Notes: a model not told the origin generated them from the sequence alone. A stretch of DNA of 64,000 nt from Nonomuraea africana (GCF_014873535.1 NZ_JADBEF010000001.1:6696001-6760000); one strand, 5' to 3'; counted from the stretch's first letter, positions 18,281 through 25,683 are shown. A program made the numbers and translations.

Positions 18281-19174
18281 TCAGCCGTTGCGTGCCGGGG
18301 TGCGGAAGACCTGGCGGCCGTGCCACTCGATGTGGGCCGCTTCCACAGCTTCCAGCCCGGGCTGGGGTTCCCGAGTCGGCCGGCCGGCCAGGGACAACAC
18401 CATGTCGCGGGCCGCGGCCGTACGGCCGACGAATCTGGCGGAGACGGTGACTGTCCGGTCAGCGGTCAAACCCAGAACGCCCTTGTCGAACAGCTTGTGG
18501 TGGATCACGCACAGACATAGTCCGTTGGCCAGCTCGTCGGGGCCGTCGAACGCCCACCAGCGTACGTGCGCGGCGTCCAGCCCGACTGCGGTCCCGTCCA
18601 GCCAGCCGTCGTAGGCACAGAAGGCGCAGCAGTACTCATACGCCATCAGCACCTGCTCCCGGAAGGCCGGATCGCGTCGTACGGCGACGCCATTCGTCGC
18701 GGTGGTCTCGGCGGTTTCGAGGGTCTCCAGGTCCAGGCCGACCATCAGGCAGAGGTCGGCGTGCAGCGAGGGGGCGAAGTTGGCGTCCAGGAGGTAGCGG
18801 GCGATCCGCGCCAACAGGTGCGGCTCTTCGGTCAGGGCACGGGCCAGGTCCGGGTGGAGGCGACCTGCGGCCTGGGTCTCGCGCAGGCGTCCCAGCTCTG
18901 AACCGGGACTGCCGTGTCCTTCGGTGCTGTTCACCAGCCACAGCCCGTCGCTGGTCAGATGGTGGAACGGATAGCCGGGGCTGGTGTCGCGCGCTGGGCC
19001 GTACTCCTTGAGCAGCCTTTTCAGTTCGGCTTCAGCGGCGCTGAATGCGATGGGCTGGTTGCCGTGGTGTTGGAATCGGCCCAGGACGTACAGCAGGAGG
19101 AGCGGCTTGTGCGGGGCCCGCTCGCCGGCTCGTGTCCAACGCCGGATACCGGCGATCCGCTCGATCCAGTCCAT
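18281..19174 (-). CDS. HNH endonuclease resembling phosphorothioate-dependent type IV restriction enzymes
   Basis: 297 residues from ATG 19174. The N-terminal half (RAPHKPLLLLYVLGRF at about 20-35, PFHHLTSDGLWLV further on) resembles the sulfur-binding domain of ScoMcrA-type enzymes, which recognise phosphorothioated DNA. The C-terminal half is an HNH nuclease: CAFC zinc pair, GLDAAHVRWWAFDGPDELAN with the catalytic His, then NGLCLCVIHHKLFDKG. It would cleave foreign modified DNA in the cytosol. No dnd modification genes are in the window, as expected for a type IV enzyme. The helicase at 14688 is its nearest DNA-processing neighbour. Confidence 0.85.
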   Translation of the reverse strand: MDWIERIAGIRRWTRAGERAPHKPLLLLYVLGRFQHHGNQPIAFSAAEAELKRLLKEYGPARDTSPGYPFHHLTSDGLWLVNSTEGHGSPGSELGRLRETQAAGRLHPDLARALTEEPHLLARIARYLLDANFAPSLHADLCLMVGLDLETLETAETTATNGVAVRRDPAFREQVLMAYEYCCAFCAYDGWLDGTAVGLDAAHVRWWAFDGPDELANGLCLCVIHHKLFDKGVLGLTADRTVTVSARFVGRTAAARDMVLSLAGRPTREPQPGLEAVEAAHIEWHGRQVFRTPARNG

Positions 19175-19302
19175 CACCGGGAGTGTAGGGCGATCTTCCT
19201 CTCCGCCGACAGAGTGGGATGCTTCACCAGGCGTGGACGGCCAAGACGGCTGGAGCGCGCACATGCACCAGGACGGCCTGGAGGGCCGGGCGTCTTGAAG
19301 AG

Positions 19303-20079
19303 TCAGGCGGCTGCGGGTTCCTCGACGAGGGCCACGCGGACCGATGCGGGGTCGTCGCCGGCCAGGGGGATGGCGAAGACTGCCGTTCTATCGCCCGCCG
19401 CGTAACTCGCGAACCGGAACCCCTCCTCATCCCACACATCCTGGACATCCGAGCTGAGTCGCGCCGACGCCGAGCAGTACGCCGGGCTGCGGTAGAGCAG
19501 CCGGAGTGACACCTCCAGCGGGACATCCTCCGCAGACGGCATGGCGAGCGGCTTGCGGAGCCGTACGAGAAGCTGGCGGAGCGGGGTCAGCCAGTGGCGG
19601 TCCAGCTCAGGTGACAGCCCGAGCAGGGCGACGGCTTCCGCCACTCCGAGGAGGACGAGCGGCGTGGTGGGCTGGAACGGCTGTGACCAGACGGCGGTGA
19701 CGCTCATGGCGAGGAGGAGTCCGGCCCGGGCGAAGGCGCGCCAGTTCACGGGCTTGGAGTGGGTGCCCAGGCAGCCGCAGGACGACGTGGGCGCGGCCAC
19801 GTACGAGTAGGCGAGGTAGGCCAGGAAGCCGGTGGAGAGCGCGGCGGCCGCCGTACCCTCCCACGGTAAGGCCGGCGGCAGTAACAGCACTGCGGCCACC
19901 ACCAGCTCCACCAGCCCGATGAGGCGGAGGGTGGGGATCGCGCGCGCCGCGCCGACCAGCCGGGCCAGGGCCGTCTGCCCGGCTTGCGCGTGCATCCGTC
20001 GGGTGAACAGTTTCAGTACGGCCGCCCAGATGAGGAAAGCGGCGATCACGTACGGCTGCAGCGCGGCGATCCCTTGCAT
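19303..20079 (-). CDS. MauE/DoxX-like redox-associated membrane protein
   Basis: 258 residues. Four to five membrane helices in the first 170 residues match the MauE family (YVIAAFLIWAAVLKLF, LRLIGLVELVVAAVLLLPPA, and the SSCGCLGTH loop with a CxC redox pair at about 100). MauE-type proteins supply disulfide or electron transfer for folding of Cys-rich exported proteins. The C-terminal 80 residues form a soluble tail. It ends a three-gene operon with a Tat-exported protein and a 14-Cys protein, which would be its natural clients. Confidence 0.82.
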   Translation of the reverse strand: MQGIAALQPYVIAAFLIWAAVLKLFTRRMHAQAGQTALARLVGAARAIPTLRLIGLVELVVAAVLLLPPALPWEGTAAAALSTGFLAYLAYSYVAAPTSSCGCLGTHSKPVNWRAFARAGLLLAMSVTAVWSQPFQPTTPLVLLGVAEAVALLGLSPELDRHWLTPLRQLLVRLRKPLAMPSAEDVPLEVSLRLLYRSPAYCSASARLSSDVQDVWDEEGFRFASYAAGDRTAVFAIPLAGDDPASVRVALVEEPAAA

Positions 20080-20088
20080 GTGTCGCTC

Positions 20089-20685
20089 CTAGTGCGGCGA
20101 GAAGATGGTGGCGATGTCGGCCTGGTTGGTTCCCGGTCGCCAGGCGCCCAGGATCTGCACGTGCTGCCCCACTCTCAGCATGGAGAGATCCGCTGAGGGC
20201 GGCGAGTCGGAGTGGACGGCGACCGACCTACCGGGCACCACGTGGCAGAGGACCTCCTTTCCGTGGTGGTCGAGGTGGAGCTTCTCGCTGGTGATGTTCC
20301 TGATGTGGCCCTTGATGTTGATGATGTTGAGCCACACCGACTCGGCGGCGAGCACCCCGTCGGGCATCCGCACGCCCCTGGCGTAGAGCCCGTCGCCGGG
20401 CTGGGCCTGCTCGAAGCCGACTGGGCCCAGCTTCCAGAGGCTCGTGCCGTCGACGACCCTGATGTTGTGGAACACCAGGTTGGAGCCGAGGACGAGGAGC
20501 ATGTTGTCCTTGATGGAACGGATCCGGCCCTCGGCGAAGTCGGGGTCGGGGGTTCCCGGCTCGACCTGGGGCGGCGTGGCGCCGAAGGCCGCCTCGGCGC
20601 CGAGCGATCCGAGGGCGGTCGCGGCGACGATGGTGGCACCGCCGCCGAGCACGGCGGACTTGAGCATCTGCCTTCTGCTGGTCAT
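20089..20685 (-). CDS. Tat-exported protein of unknown function (OB/DUF5666-like)
   Basis: 198 residues. The N-terminus (MTSRRQMLKSAVLGGGATIV) is a twin-arginine signal followed by a hydrophobic stretch and AxA cleavage site. The mature part has two similar strands-rich halves: FAEGRIRSIKDNMLLVLGSN and IKGHIRNITSEKLHLDH, a pattern like DUF5666/OB-fold modules, each followed by a description of exposure-type beta strands. One Cys is present. It follows the Cys-rich gene by 10 bases. The role is unknown; Tat export suggests folding or cofactor loading before secretion. Confidence 0.75.
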   Translation of the reverse strand: MTSRRQMLKSAVLGGGATIVAATALGSLGAEAAFGATPPQVEPGTPDPDFAEGRIRSIKDNMLLVLGSNLVFHNIRVVDGTSLWKLGPVGFEQAQPGDGLYARGVRMPDGVLAAESVWLNIINIKGHIRNITSEKLHLDHHGKEVLCHVVPGRSVAVHSDSPPSADLSMLRVGQHVQILGAWRPGTNQADIATIFSPH

Positions 20686-20695
20686 CGTCGGCCCC

Positions 20696-21145
20696 CTAGG
20701 CGGTCGAGATCTCGGCCGGCCGCAGGCCGGTGGAGAGACTGGCGATCCTGCTGTACGCCGCCGGGGTGAGGTCGATCAGGCGGTTGCTCGCACAGGTGGA
20801 GCCGCAGCAGCTGCGCTCGCCGCAGAACAGGTCGGTCTGCGGGCCGCAGTCGGCGATGGCGGTGATGACGCTGGCGCCGCTGCACAGCGCCGTGGTCTTG
20901 TGGCGGAAACCGCAGGTCCGCCTGGAGAGCGATTCGCTGCACCGGTCCGGGCGGGTGATCGACCAGCAGGCGTCGGAGGTGTTGGGCCATGCGTGCTGCA
21001 TGCTTCCCGAGTTGCAGGTGCCGCAGGCTCCCCTGCCGGTGCTGCTGCACGGCCCCCAGGCCGTTCCACAGCAGAACCAGGAGACTTCTCCGAGTACGGG
21101 GCCGAGTAAGTCGGCGGGCGGGTCAGTGGGCTGGCTTCGCGCCAT
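20696..21145 (-). CDS. Cys-rich protein with C-terminal double-psi beta-barrel-like region
   Basis: 149 residues, ATG 21145 with AGGAGG 6 bases upstream. The first two thirds carry most of 14 cysteines (WFCCGTAWGPC, GACGTCNSG, DRCSESLSRRTCG). The last third reads ITAIADCGP then a Cys pair, NRLIDLTPAAYSRIASLSTG, which is the RlpA/barwin-like barrel pattern including the Asp of the DxGP loop. No classical signal peptide is seen, which is odd for so many cysteines. Co-transcription with a MauE-like protein suggests redox-dependent maturation. A wall-binding or lytic role is possible but not shown. Confidence 0.7.
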   Translation of the reverse strand: MARSQPTDPPADLLGPVLGEVSWFCCGTAWGPCSSTGRGACGTCNSGSMQHAWPNTSDACWSITRPDRCSESLSRRTCGFRHKTTALCSGASVITAIADCGPQTDLFCGERSCCGSTCASNRLIDLTPAAYSRIASLSTGLRPAEISTA

Positions 21146-21220
21146 GCGCGTCCTCCTAGGTGGGCTCTGGCGGTCCCCCGACGAAGGTGCAGCGGTACTG
21201 AAACTTTTTGACTTGATCTA

Positions 21221-21248
21221 TGAATAGCATGTAAGTAACTTTCGTCAA
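21221..21248 (-). promoter_or_regulatory. Predicted housekeeping-type promoter for the MauE operon
   Basis: In an unusually AT-rich stretch, the minus strand reads TTGACG (21248-21243), 16 bases, then TATTCA (21226-21221), a fair match to HrdB-type -35/-10 elements. It points at the operon starting at 21145. Confidence 0.5.
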
Positions 21249-21259
21249 TGCCCAAAGCG

Positions 21260-21765
21260 TCACGCGTCGACGTGCCAGTCGAGCTCGTCGCGCTTGGCGA
21301 GGAACTCCTCGGCCGCCGCCCAGTCGAGCGGCAGGGGCATCGGGAACCGCGCCCGGATCTTCGACAGTTCGCGGTGCGCGTGGGCCAGGCTCGCGGAGTG
21401 CGGGGATAGGCGAGGGTGTCGACGCCGGTGAACACGCCGATCTTGCGGGCGCGCGCCAGCAGGTCGCGCCACTGGCACGGACCCGCCGCGCAGCGTCCAC
21501 CACGGTTCGAGCAGGAGGAAGCACTCGATGAGCAGCCGATCGCCCGGCAGGCCGCGGCCCGGGCGACGCCGCCGAGCGCGCCGTGCTGGAAGACGTGGCG
21601 CGGGCCCACGGAGGTCGTCGGCCAGCGCAGGCCGCAGTCGGAGACGACCAGCGTCGCGCCCGGCGCCAGGCTCTCCTCCAGGAAGGTCCGGTACGCAGGT
21701 GGCAGGCGGCGCAACTTGACCCTGAAGTAGGTCATGCCGGCGCGTGTCTCGAAGGGGTCCTTCAC
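21260..21765 (-). pseudogene. Frame-disrupted last gene of the ThiF operon
   Basis: Translation from GTG 21765 (GTGA overlap with the thiF-like stop) gives a coherent protein start (MTYFRVKLRRLPPAYRTFLE, LVVSDCGLRWPTTSVGPRHV), but the good coding frame moves to another register near 21556 (GLPGDRLLIECFLLLEPWWT), back near 21475 (QWRDLLARARKIGVFTGVDT) and away again near 21405 (SLAHAHRELSKIRARFPMPL), ending at TGA 21260. Three compensating single-base shifts in 500 bp mean either real decay or sequence errors in this GC-rich stretch. The product is not recognised; the GATLVVSDCGLRWP segment is vaguely like a methyltransferase strand. Confidence 0.65.
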
Positions 21766-22883
21766 CGCCCGGTGGCCCCTTCGCCGCAGGCGGGGCAGTC
21801 GGGCCGCTTCGGGATGGCGCGGGAGTGGATCTCCAGGGGCCAGAAGTCGATCTCGCTCCACCGGTCGCCGAGCCCCGGGGCCAGGCCCGCGAGGATGCGG
21901 ATCGCCTCCCAGGCCAGGATGTTGCCGACGAGGCCGCAGAGCGCCCCCATCGCGCCCGCCTTCTCCCGCTTCCCCACGACCGACTCCATGCGGTCGCGGC
22001 CGTGGTCGGCGAAGGTCTCGGCCCTGACGCACGCCCAGCACGCGGTCCTGCCCGGGATGACAGAGGTGCCGAGCACCCCGATGTGGTAGGCGTAACCGGT
22101 GCCGAGGATGTGCGGCACCCCAGGCCGGCAGGCGTCGGCCACCCACGTCGACATGTCGTTGGAGGTGGGCTGATCCGCCGTGTTGATGACGATGTCCGCG
22201 CCGGCCACGAGATCCGCCAGGTCGCCCGCGCCGTTGATCCGGCGGTGGACGGCTTCGACCGTGACGTAGGGGTTGACACTTCTCAGCCTGGCGGTGGCCG
22301 CCTCCACCTTGGGGGCGCCGATGTCGCCGACGCCGAACAGCGTCTGCCGGGTGAGGTTCGACGCCTCGACCCGGTCGAAGTCGCAGATCCTGATCGTTCC
22401 GACACCGGCGTTGGCCAGCGAGAGCGCCACCCATCCGCCCAGGCCGCCGATCCCGCACACCACAGCGGTCGAGCCGTCGATGCGTTTCTGGAGGTCGACG
22501 CCATTCGCGTCGTCCGACAAACCCTGGTCCGCGAAATCCTGGAGCAGCCTTAATTGCCGGTCGTAGAATTCGGCGCGGCCCGCACCCAGGCCGCCGAACG
22601 CCTCCTCGGCATTTCCGACCCGGCTCAGGATGTTCTCCGCCGAGAGGATTTCCAGGACCTCCCTCAACTGCTCGCGCGTCTCCGTGTCGCCCGCGCCGAC
22701 CCGGCGCTCGATCTCGCCGACGGTACGCGAACCGTCGAGCAGCGAAACGACCTGTTCCACGAAATCGCTTGACGTGAATCTCTTCACGGTGCGATCCGCC
22801 GTGCAGAGGAACAGCAGCTCGCTGCCGTCCGTCTGCACGATCACGCTCTCCCGCAGGCGGGGGCGCCACTCGGCCGCTCCCAT
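21762..22883 (-). CDS. ThiF/E1-like adenylyltransferase with N-terminal peptide-binding-like region (MccB/RiPP type)
   Basis: 373 residues, ATG 22883 with GGGGAGG 6 bases upstream. Residues 1-90 look like a RiPP-recognition/peptide-clamp module (ESVIVQTDGSELLFLCTADR, LLDGSRTVGEIERRVG). The E1 core follows: nucleotide loop VVCGIGGLGGWVA (141-153), acidic strand ICDFDRVEASNLTRQ, Lys at 192, and structural zinc pairs CWAC (282/285) and CPAC (363/366). Such enzymes adenylate a peptide C-terminus or assist a cyclodehydratase. Only 79 bases upstream is a 28-codon ORF ending in Asn, which matches microcin C synthesis, where MccB modifies a C-terminal Asn. No YcaO gene is present, which speaks against an azole peptide. 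Confidence 0.85.
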   Translation of the reverse strand: MGAAEWRPRLRESVIVQTDGSELLFLCTADRTVKRFTSSDFVEQVVSLLDGSRTVGEIERRVGAGDTETREQLREVLEILSAENILSRVGNAEEAFGGLGAGRAEFYDRQLRLLQDFADQGLSDDANGVDLQKRIDGSTAVVCGIGGLGGWVALSLANAGVGTIRICDFDRVEASNLTRQTLFGVGDIGAPKVEAATARLRSVNPYVTVEAVHRRINGAGDLADLVAGADIVINTADQPTSNDMSTWVADACRPGVPHILGTGYAYHIGVLGTSVIPGRTACWACVRAETFADHGRDRMESVVGKREKAGAMGALCGLVGNILAWEAIRILAGLAPGLGDRWSEIDFWPLEIHSRAIPKRPDCPACGEGATGR

Positions 22884-22908
22884 TCACCACCTCCCCGCGC
22901 GCCGGGCG

Positions 22909-22937
22909 TGGGTGAAGCGAAACAATCGCCTCACCCA
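22909..22937 (-). terminator. Attenuator-like hairpin between peptide ORF and thiF-like gene
   Basis: On the minus strand TGGGTGAGGCGA, loop TTGTT, TCGCTTCACCCA form a 12-bp stem with one G-T pair. It starts 25 bases after the peptide stop. In the microcin C operon a hairpin between mccA and mccB makes the short peptide transcript far more abundant; the same arrangement is seen here. Confidence 0.65.
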
Positions 22938-22961
22938 CCGAGTACTACCCGAACAGGGTGT

Positions 22962-23048
22962 TCAGTTTCCGGCGGAGTTGGATGCCGTCACCGCACCGAC
23001 ACGCAACCGCGCTTCTTCCACCTTCACCATTACCGGCCGTCGCTTCAT
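22962..23048 (-). CDS. Candidate ribosomal precursor peptide, 28 residues with C-terminal Asn
   Basis: ATG 23048 is preceded by GGAAGG at a 7-base spacing. The product starts MKRRPVMVKVEE, is basic, and ends TASNSAGN before TGA 22962. An in-frame ATG 39 bases further upstream would add 13 residues but has no proper ribosome-binding site. The ORF lies 86 bases after the phosphotransferase stop and upstream of the hairpin and the E1-like gene, where a substrate peptide is expected. Microcin C-type precursors end in Asn, which is converted into the nucleotide linkage. No Cys or Trp is present; Ser and Thr cluster near the end. It is too short for standard gene callers, so homologues may be missing from databases. 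Expression is unproven. Confidence 0.6.
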   Translation of the reverse strand: MKRRPVMVKVEEARLRVGAVTASNSAGN

Positions 23049-23134
23049 CGCTTTCCCTTCCGCTCGTGCCGACTGTTCGGAAAACATCCTGCCCAGCGCG
23101 TGGATCTTTGACAAATATCGAAACTGAACGGTCG

Positions 23135-23899
23135 CTACCGCAGAAAATCGTCCAGTTCACGAATGGCGAGGTCGAGGTCGTCCGCCACTCCGCGTTCCAG
23201 GAGCCGGACGTAGAGTTCGTCGTCAGTGACGCCGAAGCGGCGAATCTCACCGATGCGCACGCTCATTCGCGCCTGCACCTCCTTGATGATCAGCTCCGGA
23301 TTTCCGGTCCATCCATAGGCGTCCAGGAACAGGCGCAGCCGCCTGGGCCTGGCGGCGAAATCGGTGAAACCCTCCGCGGCGGCCACGCGACGGGCGTACA
23401 GCGGGACCCAGGCCAGGGCCATCCAGGCCACGTCCGAGCCCACGGTGGTCGGGCCGGCGAAGTCCCAGTCGAAGAAACCGACCAGCCGCCCGGAGCGCCA
23501 GGCCGCGTTGAACGGGCCCGCGTCGTTGTGCCCGATGATCGAACCCGGTGACCACGGCGGGCCGATGCGCCACCGGGCGTCCGCGGGCGGCACGAAGTCG
23601 GCCACGGCCTCGTGGTAGGCGCGCAGCCACCACGCCACCTGCAGGAGCGTGTCCTCGGCGCGGGTCCATTCGGGCCACACGGGATGGTCCCCGACGGTCT
23701 CGCCGTCCAGGAAGGTGAGGATCTCGCGCCCGTCCGAGTCGATGCCCAGGGCTCGGGGAGCACCCGCGAACCCCTTGCGCTCCAGGTGTCTCAAGAGGTG
23801 ATGAACCGACTCCGTCCACGCTCTCGCCGGTCGCCGGACGGTGGCCCCCATGCGGACGGCGCCCCCGTCGTTGCCGCCCGCCAGCCGGTTCCTAGCCAT
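23135..23899 (-). CDS. APH-family phosphotransferase
   Basis: 254 residues of the aminoglycoside/choline kinase-like fold. The catalytic loop is IGHNDAGPFNAAW (HxDxxxxN, about 129-141) and the metal-binding DFG equivalent is FFDWDFAG. The front end is short: no clear Gly-rich loop, but LRALGIDSDGREILTFLDGE-like hinge is present. It overlaps the carrier gene by 8 bases. It could phosphorylate an intermediate or the product (self-protection), or be a kinase for a sugar or amino alcohol. In this peptide operon a resistance or tailoring role is the simplest reading, but not proven. Confidence 0.85.
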   Translation of the reverse strand: MARNRLAGGNDGGAVRMGATVRRPARAWTESVHHLLRHLERKGFAGAPRALGIDSDGREILTFLDGETVGDHPVWPEWTRAEDTLLQVAWWLRAYHEAVADFVPPADARWRIGPPWSPGSIIGHNDAGPFNAAWRSGRLVGFFDWDFAGPTTVGSDVAWMALAWVPLYARRVAAAEGFTDFAARPRRLRLFLDAYGWTGNPELIIKEVQARMSVRIGEIRRFGVTDDELYVRLLERGVADDLDLAIRELDDFLR

Positions 23900-24722
23900 G
23901 CGTGACCTCGTGCCGCGACGAGATCTCTCCGGCCAGTTCCCGGATGTTGGCGTAGTCCAGCAGGTCGACCAGCATCATTTCCACGCCGAAGGCGTCGTGC
24001 ACGGCGTCGATCAGCCGCAGTGCGCTCAGGGAGTCGCCGCCTGACTCGATGAAGTCGTCCAGCACTCCGACGTCGGGAACGCCGAGGAGGTCCTGCCAAA
24101 TGGCGACCAGTCGCTCCTCCGCCTCGTTCCGCGGCGCCTCGTAGCGGTAGACGGCACCAGGCTCCTGGACGTACTCCCGGCATCGGGCCTCGTCCAGGCG
24201 GCCCGCGGCGTCCCTCCAGAGGTCGGGCACCAGGACGAACGCCACCGACGGCGCTTCCGCGATGCGACGCGCCTCGACGCCGGTCAGGAAATCTCGCGGG
24301 GCGATGACGACGAGCGCCTCTCCCGAGTCGGCCAAGGCGTTCATCACTGCGGTGTCTCGGACGGCTGGGTGCTCCTTCAACACGCGGACGACCGCTTCCA
24401 GGTCGGACATCAGCGTTCTCCTTCCGGCGAGTCGGATGATTCCCAGTCCCTGTGGCCGCAGGGTCACGAGCGAGGTCGCGGCGTCGCCGGCCGCGTTGCC
24501 CCTGAGCAGCATGACGAGCGAATGAAGAGTGATGTCCGCGCCGTCGCGGCCGAGCGGGAGGTCGTAGCCGAAGTGCTCCCTTATCCGGCGTTCGAGCTCG
24601 GGTATGTCTTCTTCCTTCCCGCCGACGGCGGAGAAGGCGTCTGTCGAGCCGAAGGCCTCATGGCTCAGGATGTCCGCCCAGATGCGCCGCAACGTACGTT
24701 CCCGGTAGGCAGAGCTCCGCAC
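23892..24722 (-). CDS. NRPS-like carrier protein: degenerate carrier, adenylation C-subdomain and active carrier
   Basis: 276 residues from GTG 24722, one base after the regulator stop. Residues 10-70 look like a carrier domain (LRRIWADILS) whose GGxS site has become GGKEED, so it cannot hold phosphopantetheine. Residues 105-185 resemble the small C-terminal part of an adenylation domain (HPAVRDTAV, VLVPDLWRDAAGRLDEA), with the usual catalytic Lys replaced by Arg. Residues 195-268 are a full peptidyl carrier (EERLVAIWQDLLGVPDVGV, then GGDSLSALRL with S231). The large adenylation core is missing, so loading must be done in trans. I know no described protein with this arrangement. It probably carries an amino acid that decorates the peptide product. 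Confidence 0.8.
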   Translation of the reverse strand: MRSSAYRERTLRRIWADILSHEAFGSTDAFSAVGGKEEDIPELERRIREHFGYDLPLGRDGADITLHSLVMLLRGNAAGDAATSLVTLRPQGLGIIRLAGRRTLMSDLEAVVRVLKEHPAVRDTAVMNALADSGEALVVIAPRDFLTGVEARRIAEAPSVAFVLVPDLWRDAAGRLDEARCREYVQEPGAVYRYEAPRNEAEERLVAIWQDLLGVPDVGVLDDFIESGGDSLSALRLIDAVHDAFGVEMMLVDLLDYANIRELAGEISSRHEVTHG

Positions 24723-24723
24723 T

Positions 24724-25683
24724 TCACGCGTGCTTCTCGTCGATGGACTCCGCGATACGCCCCCAGACCGTGGCGCAGTGGCGAGCCAGTTTCGCGACCA
24801 GGAGCGCGGAGTGCGGCGGGACGTCGTTCAGCAGGGCGGAGACCTGCTCTTCTCGCAGCACCAGCGAATCCAGCCACCGCAGCATCGACCGGCCACGGCT
24901 GCTGTACCTGAGTGAGGGATCCCGCCGGAGCGTCTCCAGCACCAGCCTGACGTCCGAGTCCTCGCCCTCGATCCCGGCGGGCTCCGCGTCGGTTCTGAGC
25001 TGACGTCGCCGGGTGAGCGGGTCCTCTCCCTTCCTGATCCTGGTCCGCACATCGTGCGCGGTGCCCACGGAGACGCCCGCGGCTTTCGCGATCTCGCGGA
25101 GAGGGGCGTCCGGCCGGGCCGCGATCACTTCGCTGGCGATCCGGCGGCCTTCGGCGTTGTTCAGCGGCCGCACCCGGCCGTCCTGACCGACGCGTTCGCT
25201 CAACTGCGGTGAATCCTCGGTTGAACGTCTTCGCAGGGCGGCCACGGTCTTGGGCGACAGGCCGGTCGCCGCGCCGAGTCTGCGGTCGGACCAGTCGGGG
25301 TGGTCGACGATGATGGCGCGCGCCGCCGCCTTTCTCTCGGCCAGGGAGAGCGTGAGCCCATGGGCGAGGTTGGTCTCGACCGCCAGGAGGAAGGCCTGCG
25401 CCGCGGACCCGGCGAAGAGTCTCGCCGCTATCTCGTCCCTGCCGTTCAGCCGGGCCGCGCATAATCGGTGCACCCCGTCGATGACCTCCATCGTGGGGTG
25501 GTGGACCAGGATCGGCGGCAGCCGGCTGTTCAGCTCGGCCAGCACGCGCACGTGTGCGCGGTCGATCCCCGAGAGCCGCGGTGACCTGCCCTGCTTGAGC
25601 AGGCGGATCGGCAGACGGATCACCCGGCCCGCTGCCGCCCCCCTTCCGTCGATCGCCTCGTCAGGCCGATCGATGGATCCCAT
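24724..25683 (-). CDS. StrR/ParB-like pathway-specific regulator
   Basis: 319 residues from ATG 25683, chosen for its GGAGG 6 bases upstream; a longer in-frame start at 25758 lacks one. The ParB-like N domain (RLPPILVHHPTMEVIDGVHR, then a segment with ETNLAHGLTLSLAERKAAA) and a central HTH (DRRLGAATGLSPKTVAAL) are followed by a second HTH-like stretch (LREIAKAAGVSVGTAHDV). This is the layout of StrR, NovG and glycopeptide-cluster activators that switch on antibiotic genes. It is first in the minus-strand operon with the carrier, phosphotransferase, peptide and E1-like genes, so it marks them as a secondary-metabolite cluster. No canonical StrR box was found by eye. Confidence 0.85.
   Translation of the reverse strand: MGSIDRPDEAIDGRGAAAGRVIRLPIRLLKQGRSPRLSGIDRAHVRVLAELNSRLPPILVHHPTMEVIDGVHRLCAARLNGRDEIAARLFAGSAAQAFLLAVETNLAHGLTLSLAERKAAARAIIVDHPDWSDRRLGAATGLSPKTVAALRRRSTEDSPQLSERVGQDGRVRPLNNAEGRRIASEVIAARPDAPLREIAKAAGVSVGTAHDVRTRIRKGEDPLTRRRQLRTDAEPAGIEGEDSDVRLVLETLRRDPSLRYSSRGRSMLRWLDSLVLREEQVSALLNDVPPHSALLVAKLARHCATVWGRIAESIDEKHA

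Noticed and set aside
20776..22938. Open minus-strand frame spanning the E1-like gene and its neighbour
   Set aside because: Out of frame with the E1-like enzyme for most of its length; only a part (21480-21765) carries real coding signal, and it is included in the disrupted gene.
22962..23087. Longer precursor peptide starting 39 bases upstream
   Set aside because: The upstream ATG has only a GG-rich sequence directly against it, while the inner ATG has a well-spaced GGAAGG.
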